A program made the position numbers and the translations under genes. A stretch of 18,944 bases of DNA from JBBQHM01 sp038323965. Its GTDB lineage: Bacteria; Verrucomicrobiota; Verrucomicrobiia; Chthoniobacterales; UBA10450. Positions 7,801 to 14,461 of this stretch are shown in pieces (positions within the stretch are counted from its first letter, which is position 1; every line of letters begins with the position of its first letter). The stretch spans positions 1 to 18,944 of the forward strand of contig JBBQHM010000040.1 in the NCBI GenBank assembly GCA_038323965.1, read 5' to 3'. The notes beneath the pieces were generated by a model. The model saw only the letters and a list, made by a program, of their open reading frames with translations, made no database searches and was not told the origin of the DNA.

Positions 7801-8027
7801 GCGGCGATAAACTTGGTGGAAATCGGATACGTGATCTGGTCCTCGATCAGGTCAGGCGAACGACCTTCCCAGTCGGTGTAGACGATGACCTGCACGTCGC
7901 TTAGATCGGGAATGGCGTCGAGCGGCGTCCTTTGAATCGCCCAAATGCCGGCCGCGATCCCGAAAAGGACGAAGATGAAAACGAGGAACTTATTGCGCGC
8001 GCTCGCCTCTATAATGCGCTCGATCAT
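4854..8027 (-). CDS. cusA: CusA-type Cu(I)/Ag(I) efflux RND transporter, inner-membrane pump
   Basis: A 1057-residue heavy-metal RND pump that works as a trimer, exporting metal from periplasm and cytosol through the CusB/CusC partners by proton antiport. The three methionines that bind Cu(I)/Ag(I) in E. coli CusA (M573, M623, M672) are present as M571 (MLYMP), M621 (LSMFET) and M670 (RTEMLTTG), each with the same two-residue offset. The TM4 proton-relay segment GGIAIAIGAMVDSAIIMVENAHK (393-415) includes D404. Other family marks are DGTDIYWARSRV (99-110) and PEVERVFGK (598-606). Twelve membrane segments are expected, with TM1 at about 14-31. A strong GGAGG Shine-Dalgarno site lies 7 bases before the ATG. 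It is the last gene of the cusCBA group and is separated from cusB by a 169-bp gap containing a palindromic repeat. Confidence 0.97.
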   Translation of the reverse strand: MIERIIEASARNKFLVFIFVLFGIAAGIWAIQRTPLDAIPDLSDVQVIVYTDWEGRSPDLIEDQITYPISTKFIAAPKVKFVRGESMFGKSFVYVIFQDGTDIYWARSRVIEYLNSVRGSLPEGVNPVIGPDATGVGWVFEYALVDETGKHNLAELRSFQDWNLRYALESVKGVAEVASVGGFVKQYQVDLDPNKLLGYGIPLSDVVAKIKDSNADVGGKTFEVATTEYYVRGRGYIKSIEDIENIPLKVDNGTPIYVKNVGTVHLGGDLRRGVAELDGKGETVGGIVVMRYGENALNVIEGVKKKLEAIKSSLSEGVKVVPTYDRSTLIKNSISTLRWKLIEESIVVALVCVVFLWHLRSAFVAIITLPIAIILSFLPMLKLDLTSNIMSLGGIAIAIGAMVDSAIIMVENAHKFLEHFREENGREPNGEERVATVIAAAKSVGRPLFFSLLVITVSFIPVFSLEAQEGRLFKPLAFTKTFSMFFAAVLGVTLVPVLMTLLIRGKIRPEAKNPINRFLIWAYQPLVNFVLRFRWPTLIAAAIVLLITIIPFKKLGSEFMPPLNEGTMLYMPTAVPGMSITEATKILQIQDRMLRKIPEVERVFGKAGQAESPTDPAPLSMFETVLTLKPPGQWRPGMTWDKLTAEMNANIKTPGMANIFWMPIQTRTEMLTTGFRTKLGIKIFGPDLGKIQEIGLQIEKALSDFPDTRSVYAERTTGGYFLDFNIQRETAARYGLTVGNVNDVIESAIGGKTISTTVEGRERYPISVRYARDFRDDLDSLKRVLVATPTGAQVPISMLADINYKTGPPSIRDENGQLVGFVFVDITTSDLAGYVRRASEQLNKTIKYPPGYYIQWAGQFEYLQAAMKKLKVVIPFTLLIIFVLIYFNTKSVTKTFIVLLAVPFSLVGAFWLIYLLGYNMSVAVWVGIIALAGLDAETGVVMLLYLDHAWEKFKAEGRMNNFKDLHDAVIEGAVQRIRPKIMTVCAILFGLLPIMWSPATEAGTDVMKRIATPMIGGIVTSAIMELLIYPVIYVLWRKRGLKDQRQIESPVPTLQPA

Positions 8028-8034
8028 TGCGCGA

Positions 8035-8039
8035 CCTCC
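8035..8039 (-). promoter_or_regulatory. Ribosome binding site of cusA
   Basis: GGAGG on the minus strand lies 7 bases before the cusA ATG. It fixes the start and is preserved although a palindromic repeat lies immediately upstream. Confidence 0.75.
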
Positions 8040-8044
8040 AATGC

Positions 8045-8161
8045 TGTCATCCTGAGCAAAACGAAGGACCTCACATTGGGTCTACCGTCACGCGCCAAGG
8101 AACAAGCGTGACCAATCAGTCTGTGTGAGATCCTTCGCCGTCTGCGCGGCTCAGGATGACA
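8045..8161. repeat. 117-bp imperfect palindromic repeat (MITE/REP-like) between cusB and cusA
   Basis: The ends are perfect 13-bp inverted copies: TGTCATCCTGAGC (8045-8057) and GCTCAGGATGACA (8149-8161). Inside them a second pair, GAAGGACCTCACA (8063-8075) and TGTGAGATCCTTC (8124-8136), matches at 12 of 13 positions. A third, GTCACGC (8087-8093) and GCGTGAC (8106-8112), is perfect, and ATTGG (8075-8079) pairs with CCAAT (8112-8116). The whole unit can fold as one long hairpin and encodes no protein. Repeats beginning TGTCATCCTGAGC are, from memory, scattered through many bacterial genomes. In RNA it could dampen or separate cusA expression from cusB. Confidence 0.85.
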
Positions 8162-8196
8162 GGCTGCGCTGGATGCGAGGAGGCGCGTGGTCTCGT

Positions 8197-9564
8197 TCAC
8201 CATGACTTCAGCGCCCCCTGGATTTTCGATTCTGCGTCGATCAAGAAATTGGCGCTAGCCACCACGCGTTCACCTTCTTTCAACCCACTCTTAACGGCGT
8301 AGATGTCGCCGAATTTTCCTCCGAGCTCGAGAAAGCGCGGCTCGAGTTTGCCGTCGCCTTTATCGACGAAAGCGATGTTGCGCTTGCCGGTTGGCATGAT
8401 CGCGCTCACGGGAACGACGAGCGATCTCCCCATGTCCATTTCGAGCAGGACGTTCACGTACATGTCGGGTTTTAGTTTTAGCTCCTGGTTCTGGACATCG
8501 AGCCTCACACGGCCGGTTCGTTTCACGTCGTTGATGAACGGATCGACGAGTGAGAGTTGGCCTTTGAATTGTTCCCCGGGATAGGAGTCGGAAGTCACCG
8601 TTACATCCTGGCCGACCCGGAGCATCGGAAGTTCTTCCTGATAGAAATCTCCCCAGACCCAAACGACGGAAAGATCGGCCACGTCCACGAGCGTATTTCC
8701 GGGCGTTATCGCCATGCCTTGGGTGACGGGCAGCGTTTGCACAATGCCATCCGCTTTTGCGAGAATCGGGAGCGACTCTTCGGCCTGACGCGTTTGCTCG
8801 ATTTTCGCGACCTGTTCGTCTGTGATGTTCCAAAGCCGGAGCCGGCGTTTGGCGGATTGAATCAGACCCTCGGCATCCGCGCGGGCGGAGTGCGGGCCTT
8901 TCGGAGCGGTGTCGCGCATGCGCAGGAGGCCGATAAGTTCGCGCTGCGTGGTCAGCAATTCCGGACTGTAAAGCGTCATCAACACCTGACCTTTTTTAAC
9001 GACTTCACCCGGTGCGCTGACGCCCAATTCCTGGACGTAGCCACCAGCTCGAGCGACGACACGCCAGACACGTTGGGTGTCGGGAGCCACTTTGCCGACG
9101 GCGCGGATCGTGTGATTGAGTGCCTTGGTTTCTACGGTTGCGTAGGTCACGCCGATCTGTTGCTGCCGTTCCATAGGCACGCGAAACTCGCCCGGCTTCT
9201 CCTCACCCATCGTTTGGTTGCCGCCAGACATCCCAGACATCCCTGGCATTCCCGGCATGCCTTCCATCCCTTTCATGTCGTCGCTCTTCTTTCCCTTCAC
9301 CGCCAGCGCGTTTTCGGCTGGGCCCGATGCGCTCGGCGAAGTTGATCCGCCGGAATCTTTTTTCATCACCGGCACCAAAGTCATGGAACAGATCGGACAC
9401 TTCCCGGGATCTTGGGCATGCACGGACGGATGCATGGCGCAGGTCCAATAATCAATGTTGCTCTCCTTCGCGGCGCCGCTGTGTCGCGAGCAGGCGGGAA
9501 CACTTGTGAGCAGGAACGCGGCAATGACTAGGCCCAAAATCGTAGGTTGAAATAGATGTTTCAT
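8197..9564 (-). CDS. cusB: CusB-type periplasmic adaptor of the copper/silver RND pump
   Basis: A 455-residue membrane-fusion protein linking CusA to the outer-membrane channel. The N-terminus has a hydrophobic signal segment (about 9-24) ending SVPAC, so it is probably a lipoprotein anchored at C25. Next comes a heavy-metal-binding domain, YWTCAMHPSVHAQDPGKCP (about 39-57) with the following CSM. A methionine-rich stretch of MxGM-type repeats lies near residues 95-118, well suited to Cu(I)/Ag(I). The rest is adaptor: VGKVAPDTQRVWRVVARAGG (barrel-sandwich start), a helical hairpin with LLTTQRELIGLL, then TLVDVADLSVVWVWGDFYQ. The ATG overlaps the stop of the TolC-like gene (ATGA), indicating translational coupling. 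Confidence 0.95.
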   Translation of the reverse strand: MKHLFQPTILGLVIAAFLLTSVPACSRHSGAAKESNIDYWTCAMHPSVHAQDPGKCPICSMTLVPVMKKDSGGSTSPSASGPAENALAVKGKKSDDMKGMEGMPGMPGMSGMSGGNQTMGEEKPGEFRVPMERQQQIGVTYATVETKALNHTIRAVGKVAPDTQRVWRVVARAGGYVQELGVSAPGEVVKKGQVLMTLYSPELLTTQRELIGLLRMRDTAPKGPHSARADAEGLIQSAKRRLRLWNITDEQVAKIEQTRQAEESLPILAKADGIVQTLPVTQGMAITPGNTLVDVADLSVVWVWGDFYQEELPMLRVGQDVTVTSDSYPGEQFKGQLSLVDPFINDVKRTGRVRLDVQNQELKLKPDMYVNVLLEMDMGRSLVVPVSAIMPTGKRNIAFVDKGDGKLEPRFLELGGKFGDIYAVKSGLKEGERVVASANFLIDAESKIQGALKSW

Positions 9565-10874
9565 TTTGAATAACTTCTGGATCGAGAATCCTTTTGTGAT
9601 GGCGCATCACCGATTCCGACGACGGCGTCCAACTCCGCGAGCGCGATCCGGTAGTCCGCGAGATGGTTTAAATAAGTGGACTCGACGTCCTGCAAGACGC
9701 GCTCGGCGGTGATCAGCTCGAGAAAATTCGTGCTGCTCGTTTCGTAGGTGGCGCGGTGCGACTGCGAGGTCTGCCGTGCGAGCGGCAGGATTTTGTCGCG
9801 ATACAGCTCGTAATGATGCGCGGCGGTCTCGACCTTCTTCAGTTGATCCCGCACGAGGCCCTGTGTCTCATTGGTCGCCGCTTGAAATTCTTGCTGTGCA
9901 GCCTCGAGATTTTGCTGCGCCTCTTTGATGCCCGCCGAATACTTTCTCGGATTGAGAAACGGCAGCCCGATGGAAACCCCCACATCGAGCTCGCTGACTG
10001 CTCTGCCGGTATCGTTGTATCGGTCGGCTTTGACACTTACCGCGGGATCGGGAACGCGATCCCGGCGGGCGAGCTGAACGCGCGCCTTTTCGGCCTCGAT
10101 ACGATTTTGCGCCTTCTGCACCTCCGGTCGTGCAGCGACTGCAAAACGCTGCAATTCGCCTAACGAGTGGTTCACCGGCGCGAATATGAGGGCCCCGGGT
10201 TCGCCGAGTGGCGCCTGCGCCGCTCGATTCATTAGAACATTCAGCGCACTCTGCGCGTCGGAGATACGGCGAAGAATATCGCTCTCCGTCTCAACCAGTC
10301 GCGCCGCATCCGTTTTGGCGGTAAGGACATCCGCCTCAGTCGCGTTTCCCACTTCATATCTGGTGCGGCTTAGTTCCGCGAACTGGTTCAGCAAGCCGAC
10401 ATTCCGGCGATTTACTTCCAACTGCGCATATTCATTCGCGAGCCGGTAGTAAGCGGAACGTGCGCGCGAAAGGACATCGAGTTCTGTGCGCCGGAGATCC
10501 TCGAAAGCCGCGCCGGCTTCTGCCGTGGCCGCGCGGGCTCGGCTGCGATTCTTGCCCGCGAGCGGCAGAGCCTGTTCGAGCATCACCGATTGGTCCGTGA
10601 AGCTGTTAGGTGAGATGTTGACGAACCGGCCGACGACCGACTCGCCCTGGAGTCTTAGGTCTTCCCAGGCAGCAGCTTGCGGCACTCGCGCTTTCGTTGC
10701 CTGCCATCTGGCGTCGGCCGCTTTGATCGAAGGGTTATCCTCCGCTACGACGCGAACTACGTCGCTAAGCGAAAGCCGGCCCCGTCGAACTGTGTTGTCG
10801 TCGTTACCGGCGAGCACAGTTCGAAGAGTTAAAGCTAATATTAAACTATATAATAAAGGGTAAGTTGTTTTCAT
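9561..10874 (-). CDS. cusC: CusC/TolC-family outer-membrane efflux channel
   Basis: A 437-residue outer-membrane factor that forms the exit duct of the RND pump. It has an N-terminal signal peptide (about 1-22, cleavage expected after TVLA) and two internally related halves of long coiled-coil helices. Family features include SLSDVVRVVAEDNPSIKAADARWQA (about 35-59), SRTRYEVGNATEADVLTAKTDAARL near 190 and NFLELITAERVLQDVESTYLNHLADYRIALAELDAVVG at the C-terminus. No lipobox cysteine is seen near the N-terminus, unlike E. coli CusC. It is the first pump gene, 71 bp downstream of the small Cys-rich exported protein, and overlaps cusB by 4 bp. Confidence 0.93.
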   Translation of the reverse strand: MKTTYPLLYSLILALTLRTVLAGNDDNTVRRGRLSLSDVVRVVAEDNPSIKAADARWQATKARVPQAAAWEDLRLQGESVVGRFVNISPNSFTDQSVMLEQALPLAGKNRSRARAATAEAGAAFEDLRRTELDVLSRARSAYYRLANEYAQLEVNRRNVGLLNQFAELSRTRYEVGNATEADVLTAKTDAARLVETESDILRRISDAQSALNVLMNRAAQAPLGEPGALIFAPVNHSLGELQRFAVAARPEVQKAQNRIEAEKARVQLARRDRVPDPAVSVKADRYNDTGRAVSELDVGVSIGLPFLNPRKYSAGIKEAQQNLEAAQQEFQAATNETQGLVRDQLKKVETAAHHYELYRDKILPLARQTSQSHRATYETSSTNFLELITAERVLQDVESTYLNHLADYRIALAELDAVVGIGDAPSQKDSRSRSYSK

Positions 10875-10945
10875 TGATCCAAAACGGCGGTTGAAACTCG
10901 GACGTGCCAGTTAATGGGCATACGTCGGGCGTCAGCGTCCGTGGA

Positions 10946-11296
10946 TCAGATGAGAAACGAGCAGAAGAGCGCGAGACGCGGCGGCGAATGCGCTTTGGAA
11001 GGGGCAGCGAAAAAAGCACGCGAGCGTGAATAAGAAGCTGGTGCTGGTGGCAAGAGCGGAAGCAACACCGGAGCAGACAACACCAATGAATATTGCGTGT
11101 CTAAAGTTGTAGCAGCTGGTTGCGCGGGGTTCTGCTGCGGCAGTACGCAGAACTTCATGGTAGCGCAGCAACCGGTGCACTTGGTCACTACCGGAGAGCC
11201 CGCCATACGCATGCTACACAATTGCCCGCGGACGGGCAGAGTGGGCGCGAAAAGCGATAGCGCAATCAGTATCGCTAATGGAAGCCGCATAAACAT
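10946..11296 (-). CDS. Small exported Cys-rich protein upstream of cusCBA
   Basis: A 116-residue protein with a signal peptide (residues 3-24, LPLAILIALSLFAPTLPVRG) followed by a compact cysteine cluster: C27, C40, C43, C44 and C50, including CTGCC, with MRM nearby. The second half is Pro/Ala rich with a hydrophobic stretch (SLVLSAPVLLPLLPPAPA) and ends in SPPRLALFCSFLI. I recognise no named family. Its place just ahead of a copper/silver pump and its soft-metal ligands suggest a periplasmic or membrane-attached metal-binding accessory protein (inference). A second ATG two codons in (11290) is an equally good start; neither has a strong ribosome site. It begins 38 bp after the KMO stop on the same strand. 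Confidence 0.7.
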   Translation of the reverse strand: MFMRLPLAILIALSLFAPTLPVRGQLCSMRMAGSPVVTKCTGCCATMKFCVLPQQNPAQPAATTLDTQYSLVLSAPVLLPLLPPAPASYSRSRAFFAAPSKAHSPPRLALFCSFLI

Positions 11297-11334
11297 CTAC
11301 TCACATCTAGCACGTTTTGAGCTAGCCGTCGAGT

Positions 11335-12648
11335 TCAACGGATTTTGTGCACCGCGACTAGAAGCAACAGCAGTACTAAACCGGCGGCGATGGAGTAGAC
11401 CGTGACGTCCTGCATCCTGGCCCGACGCGCCGCGTCAGCATAGGGAATGCGAGTAAAGCTGACCATGGTATAAAGTGGGAGGTATAAACCTGGGAATGCA
11501 CCTTCAAGTAGGTGATCCAGTTTTTTCTTAGCACGGAAAACGGGCGAAGCGGTTTTATCTCGCATCTCGATGAAGTTCTGGATCGCAAGATCGGCCAGGG
11601 CATCGGCGTGCACTTTGCGCCTAACGAAATATTGGCCAAAGGCGCGCTCGCGATCGTTGGGGGAGTCGGCCAGGCACTCATCGAGCACGACGCAATCTTC
11701 GAAAGCGGCGTTCATTCCCTGGCCGTAAAAGGGGACTACCGCATGAGCCGCGTCGCCCACGAGGGCAACCTTATCCCGGTAATACCATGGCGCGCAACGA
11801 ATCGTCACTAATGATCCCGTGGGGTTTTCGCGAAAGTCGTCAACCAGCGCCGGCATGAGTGGAACTGCATCTGGGAATTCTTCCCCAAAGAAGCGCCGCA
11901 CGTCTTCGTCGGTTTTGGTGGACTCAAATCCGCCAAACTCCCAGAATAGAGTGCAAGTGAAAGAGCCATCGGGATTTGGCAAAGCTATCATCATGAAACT
12001 GCGCCGAGGCCAGATGTGAAGCGCGTTTTTCTCCATTTGCCAGAAGCCGTTTCCCGCTGGTGGTATGGTTAACTCCTTATAGCCGTGAGCAAGATAACTC
12101 TCGTTATAAAGGAACGATTCCAAGCCTTGCTGCATTGACTTCCGTACAGTTGAGAACGCACCGTCCACGCCGATGATAGCGTCGCTTTTTACTTCGCTGG
12201 TAATTCCAGTCGCAGTATCTACGAAACGCGCCGTCCGCGCATGGATATCAGCTTCGTCGCAACGGTGATTAAAGTGCACGCGCACGTTTGCATACCGCTG
12301 TGCAGCTTCAAGAGTGGCGGTATTAAGCGCACCGCGACCGATAGAATTTATGCATTTATTCGGGTCGCGATCATATGGAGCAAAGTGCAGGTCGCCGGAC
12401 TTATCGTGAATCATGCGACCGCGCATGGGAATAGCATGGCGCATGACCTCATCAGCTATACCGAGTTGCTGGAGCGCATATATTCCGCGCGTTGATAGCG
12501 CGAGATTGATCGAACGCCCGCCCACGAGGTTACCTGCATGCGGGTCGGGTCGTCGCTCGTAGAGATTTACTTCATGCCCGCGCTTGCCCAGAAAAGCCGC
12601 CATCATTCCGCCGGCTAGGCCGCTGCCGATCAGGGTGAAGTTAGCCAC
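11335..12648 (-). CDS. kmo: Kynurenine 3-monooxygenase (KMO)
   Basis: A class A flavoprotein hydroxylase that converts L-kynurenine to 3-hydroxykynurenine using NADPH and O2. It has 437 residues: the FAD-binding GSGLAGG at 8-14 with E31 as ribose-binding acid, the GVDGAFSTVRKSM segment (160-172), and the second FAD motif GDAAHAVVPFYGQGMNAAFED (298-318), whose FYGQGMN form is characteristic of KMO. The last 24 residues contain one hydrophobic helix (about 414-433) and a basic end, which would anchor it to a membrane. Mammalian and some bacterial KMOs have such a tail. The start codon is GTG, 14 bp after the kynureninase stop, so the two are surely co-transcribed and kynureninase can act on the KMO product. 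Confidence 0.95.
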   Translation of the reverse strand: MANFTLIGSGLAGGMMAAFLGKRGHEVNLYERRPDPHAGNLVGGRSINLALSTRGIYALQQLGIADEVMRHAIPMRGRMIHDKSGDLHFAPYDRDPNKCINSIGRGALNTATLEAAQRYANVRVHFNHRCDEADIHARTARFVDTATGITSEVKSDAIIGVDGAFSTVRKSMQQGLESFLYNESYLAHGYKELTIPPAGNGFWQMEKNALHIWPRRSFMMIALPNPDGSFTCTLFWEFGGFESTKTDEDVRRFFGEEFPDAVPLMPALVDDFRENPTGSLVTIRCAPWYYRDKVALVGDAAHAVVPFYGQGMNAAFEDCVVLDECLADSPNDRERAFGQYFVRRKVHADALADLAIQNFIEMRDKTASPVFRAKKKLDHLLEGAFPGLYLPLYTMVSFTRIPYADAARRARMQDVTVYSIAAGLVLLLLLVAVHKIR

Positions 12649-12662
12649 GGCTTGCCCAGCGT

Positions 12663-13934
12663 CTAAGCCGAAAACAGGCGCGCGAAACGCCAGACTTCGT
12701 GGAAGGTGTTGTAAAGTGGGGTAGGGGCGGCGCGAATTACATTCGGTTCGCGGAAATCACACTTAGCTCCCGCCATCTCCAGGCTTTTGAACATCTCCCG
12801 AGGCTTGTCGTGAACCAGGATCGATAACTGGCAACCGCGTTCGTTAGGTTCTTGTGGTGTGATGACAGTGAACCGCTTCGCGCCAGCCTGTTCCAACAAG
12901 TAACCGAGATAACCGGTAAGAGCGACCGACTTTCTGCGGAGTCGTTCAATGCCACCAGTTTCATCAAAGATTACGAGCGAAGCGCGCAGCGGCGCCATCG
13001 AAAATATAGGTGGATTACTTACCTGCCACGCATCCGCGGATGGCACCGGAATAAATTCGGGCTCCAGTTGCATGCGAAATCGCGTTTTGGGGTCATTACC
13101 AAACCATCCGGCCAGTCGTGGTAGGTCGCGATTTGTCGCGTGCCGTTCGTGCACGAACACACCGGCAGCGGATCCCGGGCCTGCGTTCAAATACTTGTAG
13201 GAACACCATGCTGCGAAGTCGACATTCCAATCGTGTAACGCGAGTGGCACGTTCCCCACGGCGTGCGCGAGATCGATCCCCACCATACAGCCCTTTTTTT
13301 GGGCGGACTTAGTTAGCTCACTGATGTCAAAGAGCTGACCGGTAAAGAAATTAACCCCGGCGAAAAGAACCAGCGCGATCTCATCGCCGTGTTTCTCGAT
13401 TAAGCTAAGAATCTCCTCGTGGCGCAAGGTGAACTCACCGTGACGTGGGCGAGCCTGGATCAACGCTGCGCGGGGGTCGAGGCCATGGTGTTCAATCTGT
13501 GACTTGACCGCGTACGTATCCGAGGGGAACGCCGGCTCTTCCATGAGTATCTTAAAGCGGGAGGTCGACGGCCGATAAAAGGTAGCCATCATAAGGTGAA
13601 GGTTCACCGTGAGGCTATTCATGCAGACGACTTCAATAGGCTGTGCACCAACAAGTCGGGCCAGCGGTTCGCGAACCGTTTCATGGTAGGAATACCATGG
13701 AGTAACTGCATGCGAGTGGGCGCCGGATCCGAGCTTGGCCCAGTCATCCAACTCCTGCTCTACAATGTGACGCGCGGATTTCGGCATCAGGCCGAGCGAG
13801 TTGCCGACGAAGTAGATTAGCGGCTGACCATTTTGGCCGACTGGGAGGTGAAACTGATCACGGAACTTCCGCAGCGGATCCTCGGCGTCCATCCGCAAGG
13901 CAAAATCTTCGTCGGTGGAAAATGAAATCGACAT
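12663..13934 (-). CDS. kynU: Kynureninase, eukaryote-like (3-hydroxykynurenine) type
   Basis: A second PLP-dependent kynureninase, 423 residues. Landmarks are VGNSLGLMP (43-51), FPSDTYA (136-142), D221 in GIDLAHAVGN, PLP lysine K247 in CSYKYLNAGPGSAAG, and VIRAAPTPLYNTFHEV near the C-terminus. H73 lies seven residues before PW, and S306-N307 is followed by PPI. These are the equivalents of His102, Ser332 and Asn333 of human kynureninase, which favour 3-hydroxykynurenine. By eye it is much closer to the human enzyme than to the other kynureninase in this window. It lies directly upstream of KMO and 26 bp downstream of the RidA gene, which fits a role in making 3-hydroxyanthranilate. Confidence 0.96.
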   Translation of the reverse strand: MSISFSTDEDFALRMDAEDPLRKFRDQFHLPVGQNGQPLIYFVGNSLGLMPKSARHIVEQELDDWAKLGSGAHSHAVTPWYSYHETVREPLARLVGAQPIEVVCMNSLTVNLHLMMATFYRPSTSRFKILMEEPAFPSDTYAVKSQIEHHGLDPRAALIQARPRHGEFTLRHEEILSLIEKHGDEIALVLFAGVNFFTGQLFDISELTKSAQKKGCMVGIDLAHAVGNVPLALHDWNVDFAAWCSYKYLNAGPGSAAGVFVHERHATNRDLPRLAGWFGNDPKTRFRMQLEPEFIPVPSADAWQVSNPPIFSMAPLRASLVIFDETGGIERLRRKSVALTGYLGYLLEQAGAKRFTVITPQEPNERGCQLSILVHDKPREMFKSLEMAGAKCDFREPNVIRAAPTPLYNTFHEVWRFARLFSA

Positions 13935-13960
13935 GAGATGCTGTAGTGCGAGCAGGCTAC

Positions 13961-14386
13961 TTACGCCACTGCGGCGATGACCTTAAGCTCGATTGCGATA
14001 GGGGTCGGCAAAGCACCAACTTCCACCGTCGTCCGCGTAGGGTTCGGCTTGCCGGGCCCGGCGAAGAACTCCGGGTAGATACGATTATAGATTGCGAAAT
14101 CATTCTTCATGTCAGTGAGGAAAACTGTGACGTCGACGATGTCGTTCCAGGACGCGCCCGCATCTTCCAGAACGAATCTCACATTTTCGAAGACCGCCCG
14201 ACACTGCGTCTCGATATCGTAATCCGCGATTGCGCCATCGGGCTTGAGCGTGACCCCAGGTATCTCCTTGCTGCCGCGGACGCGAGGGCCGATGCCCGAG
14301 AGGAAAAGAAGGTTGCCGACGCGTTTCGCGTGCGGAAAAGCGCCTACAGGTTCCGCAGCTCTGGAACTTTCGAATGACTCACTCAT
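13961..14386 (-). CDS. amnD: RidA-family 2-aminomuconate deaminase
   Basis: A 141-residue RidA/YjgF-fold protein, acting as a trimer in this family. Features are PHAKRVGNLLFLSGIGPR near the N-terminus, VFENVRFVLEDAGASWNDIVDVTVFLTDM in the middle, and PTRTTVEVGALPTPIAIELKVIA at the end, with the conserved Arg (118 from this start) in the subunit-interface site. RidA homologues of this length in kynurenine or nitrobenzoate clusters are 2-aminomuconate deaminases (AmnD/NbaF), which hydrolyse 2-aminomuconate to the 2-oxo acid. Context between AMSDH and kynureninase supports that over a general imine deaminase. I choose the ATG at 14386; the frame also has a TTG at 14395. A hairpin repeat begins 10 bp upstream. 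Confidence 0.85.
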   Translation of the reverse strand: MSESFESSRAAEPVGAFPHAKRVGNLLFLSGIGPRVRGSKEIPGVTLKPDGAIADYDIETQCRAVFENVRFVLEDAGASWNDIVDVTVFLTDMKNDFAIYNRIYPEFFAGPGKPNPTRTTVEVGALPTPIAIELKVIAAVA

Positions 14387-14395
14387 AAGCTTCAA

Positions 14396-14458
14396 TTGTA
14401 GGGCAGCCTCTCCGGTTGCCTAGCTCCGAAATCGGCAGGCGATGCGCTTGCCCTACAA
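14396..14458. repeat. 63-bp hairpin repeat with TTGTAGGGCA ends
   Basis: TTGTAGGGCA (14396-14405) and TGCCCTACAA (14449-14458) are perfect 10-bp inverted arms around a 43-bp, partly complementary centre. It fills the gap between the pseudogene and the RidA gene. This looks like a REP/MITE-type non-coding repeat. It could also act as a transcription attenuator, but no T-run follows. Confidence 0.7.
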
Positions 14459-14461
14459 CAG

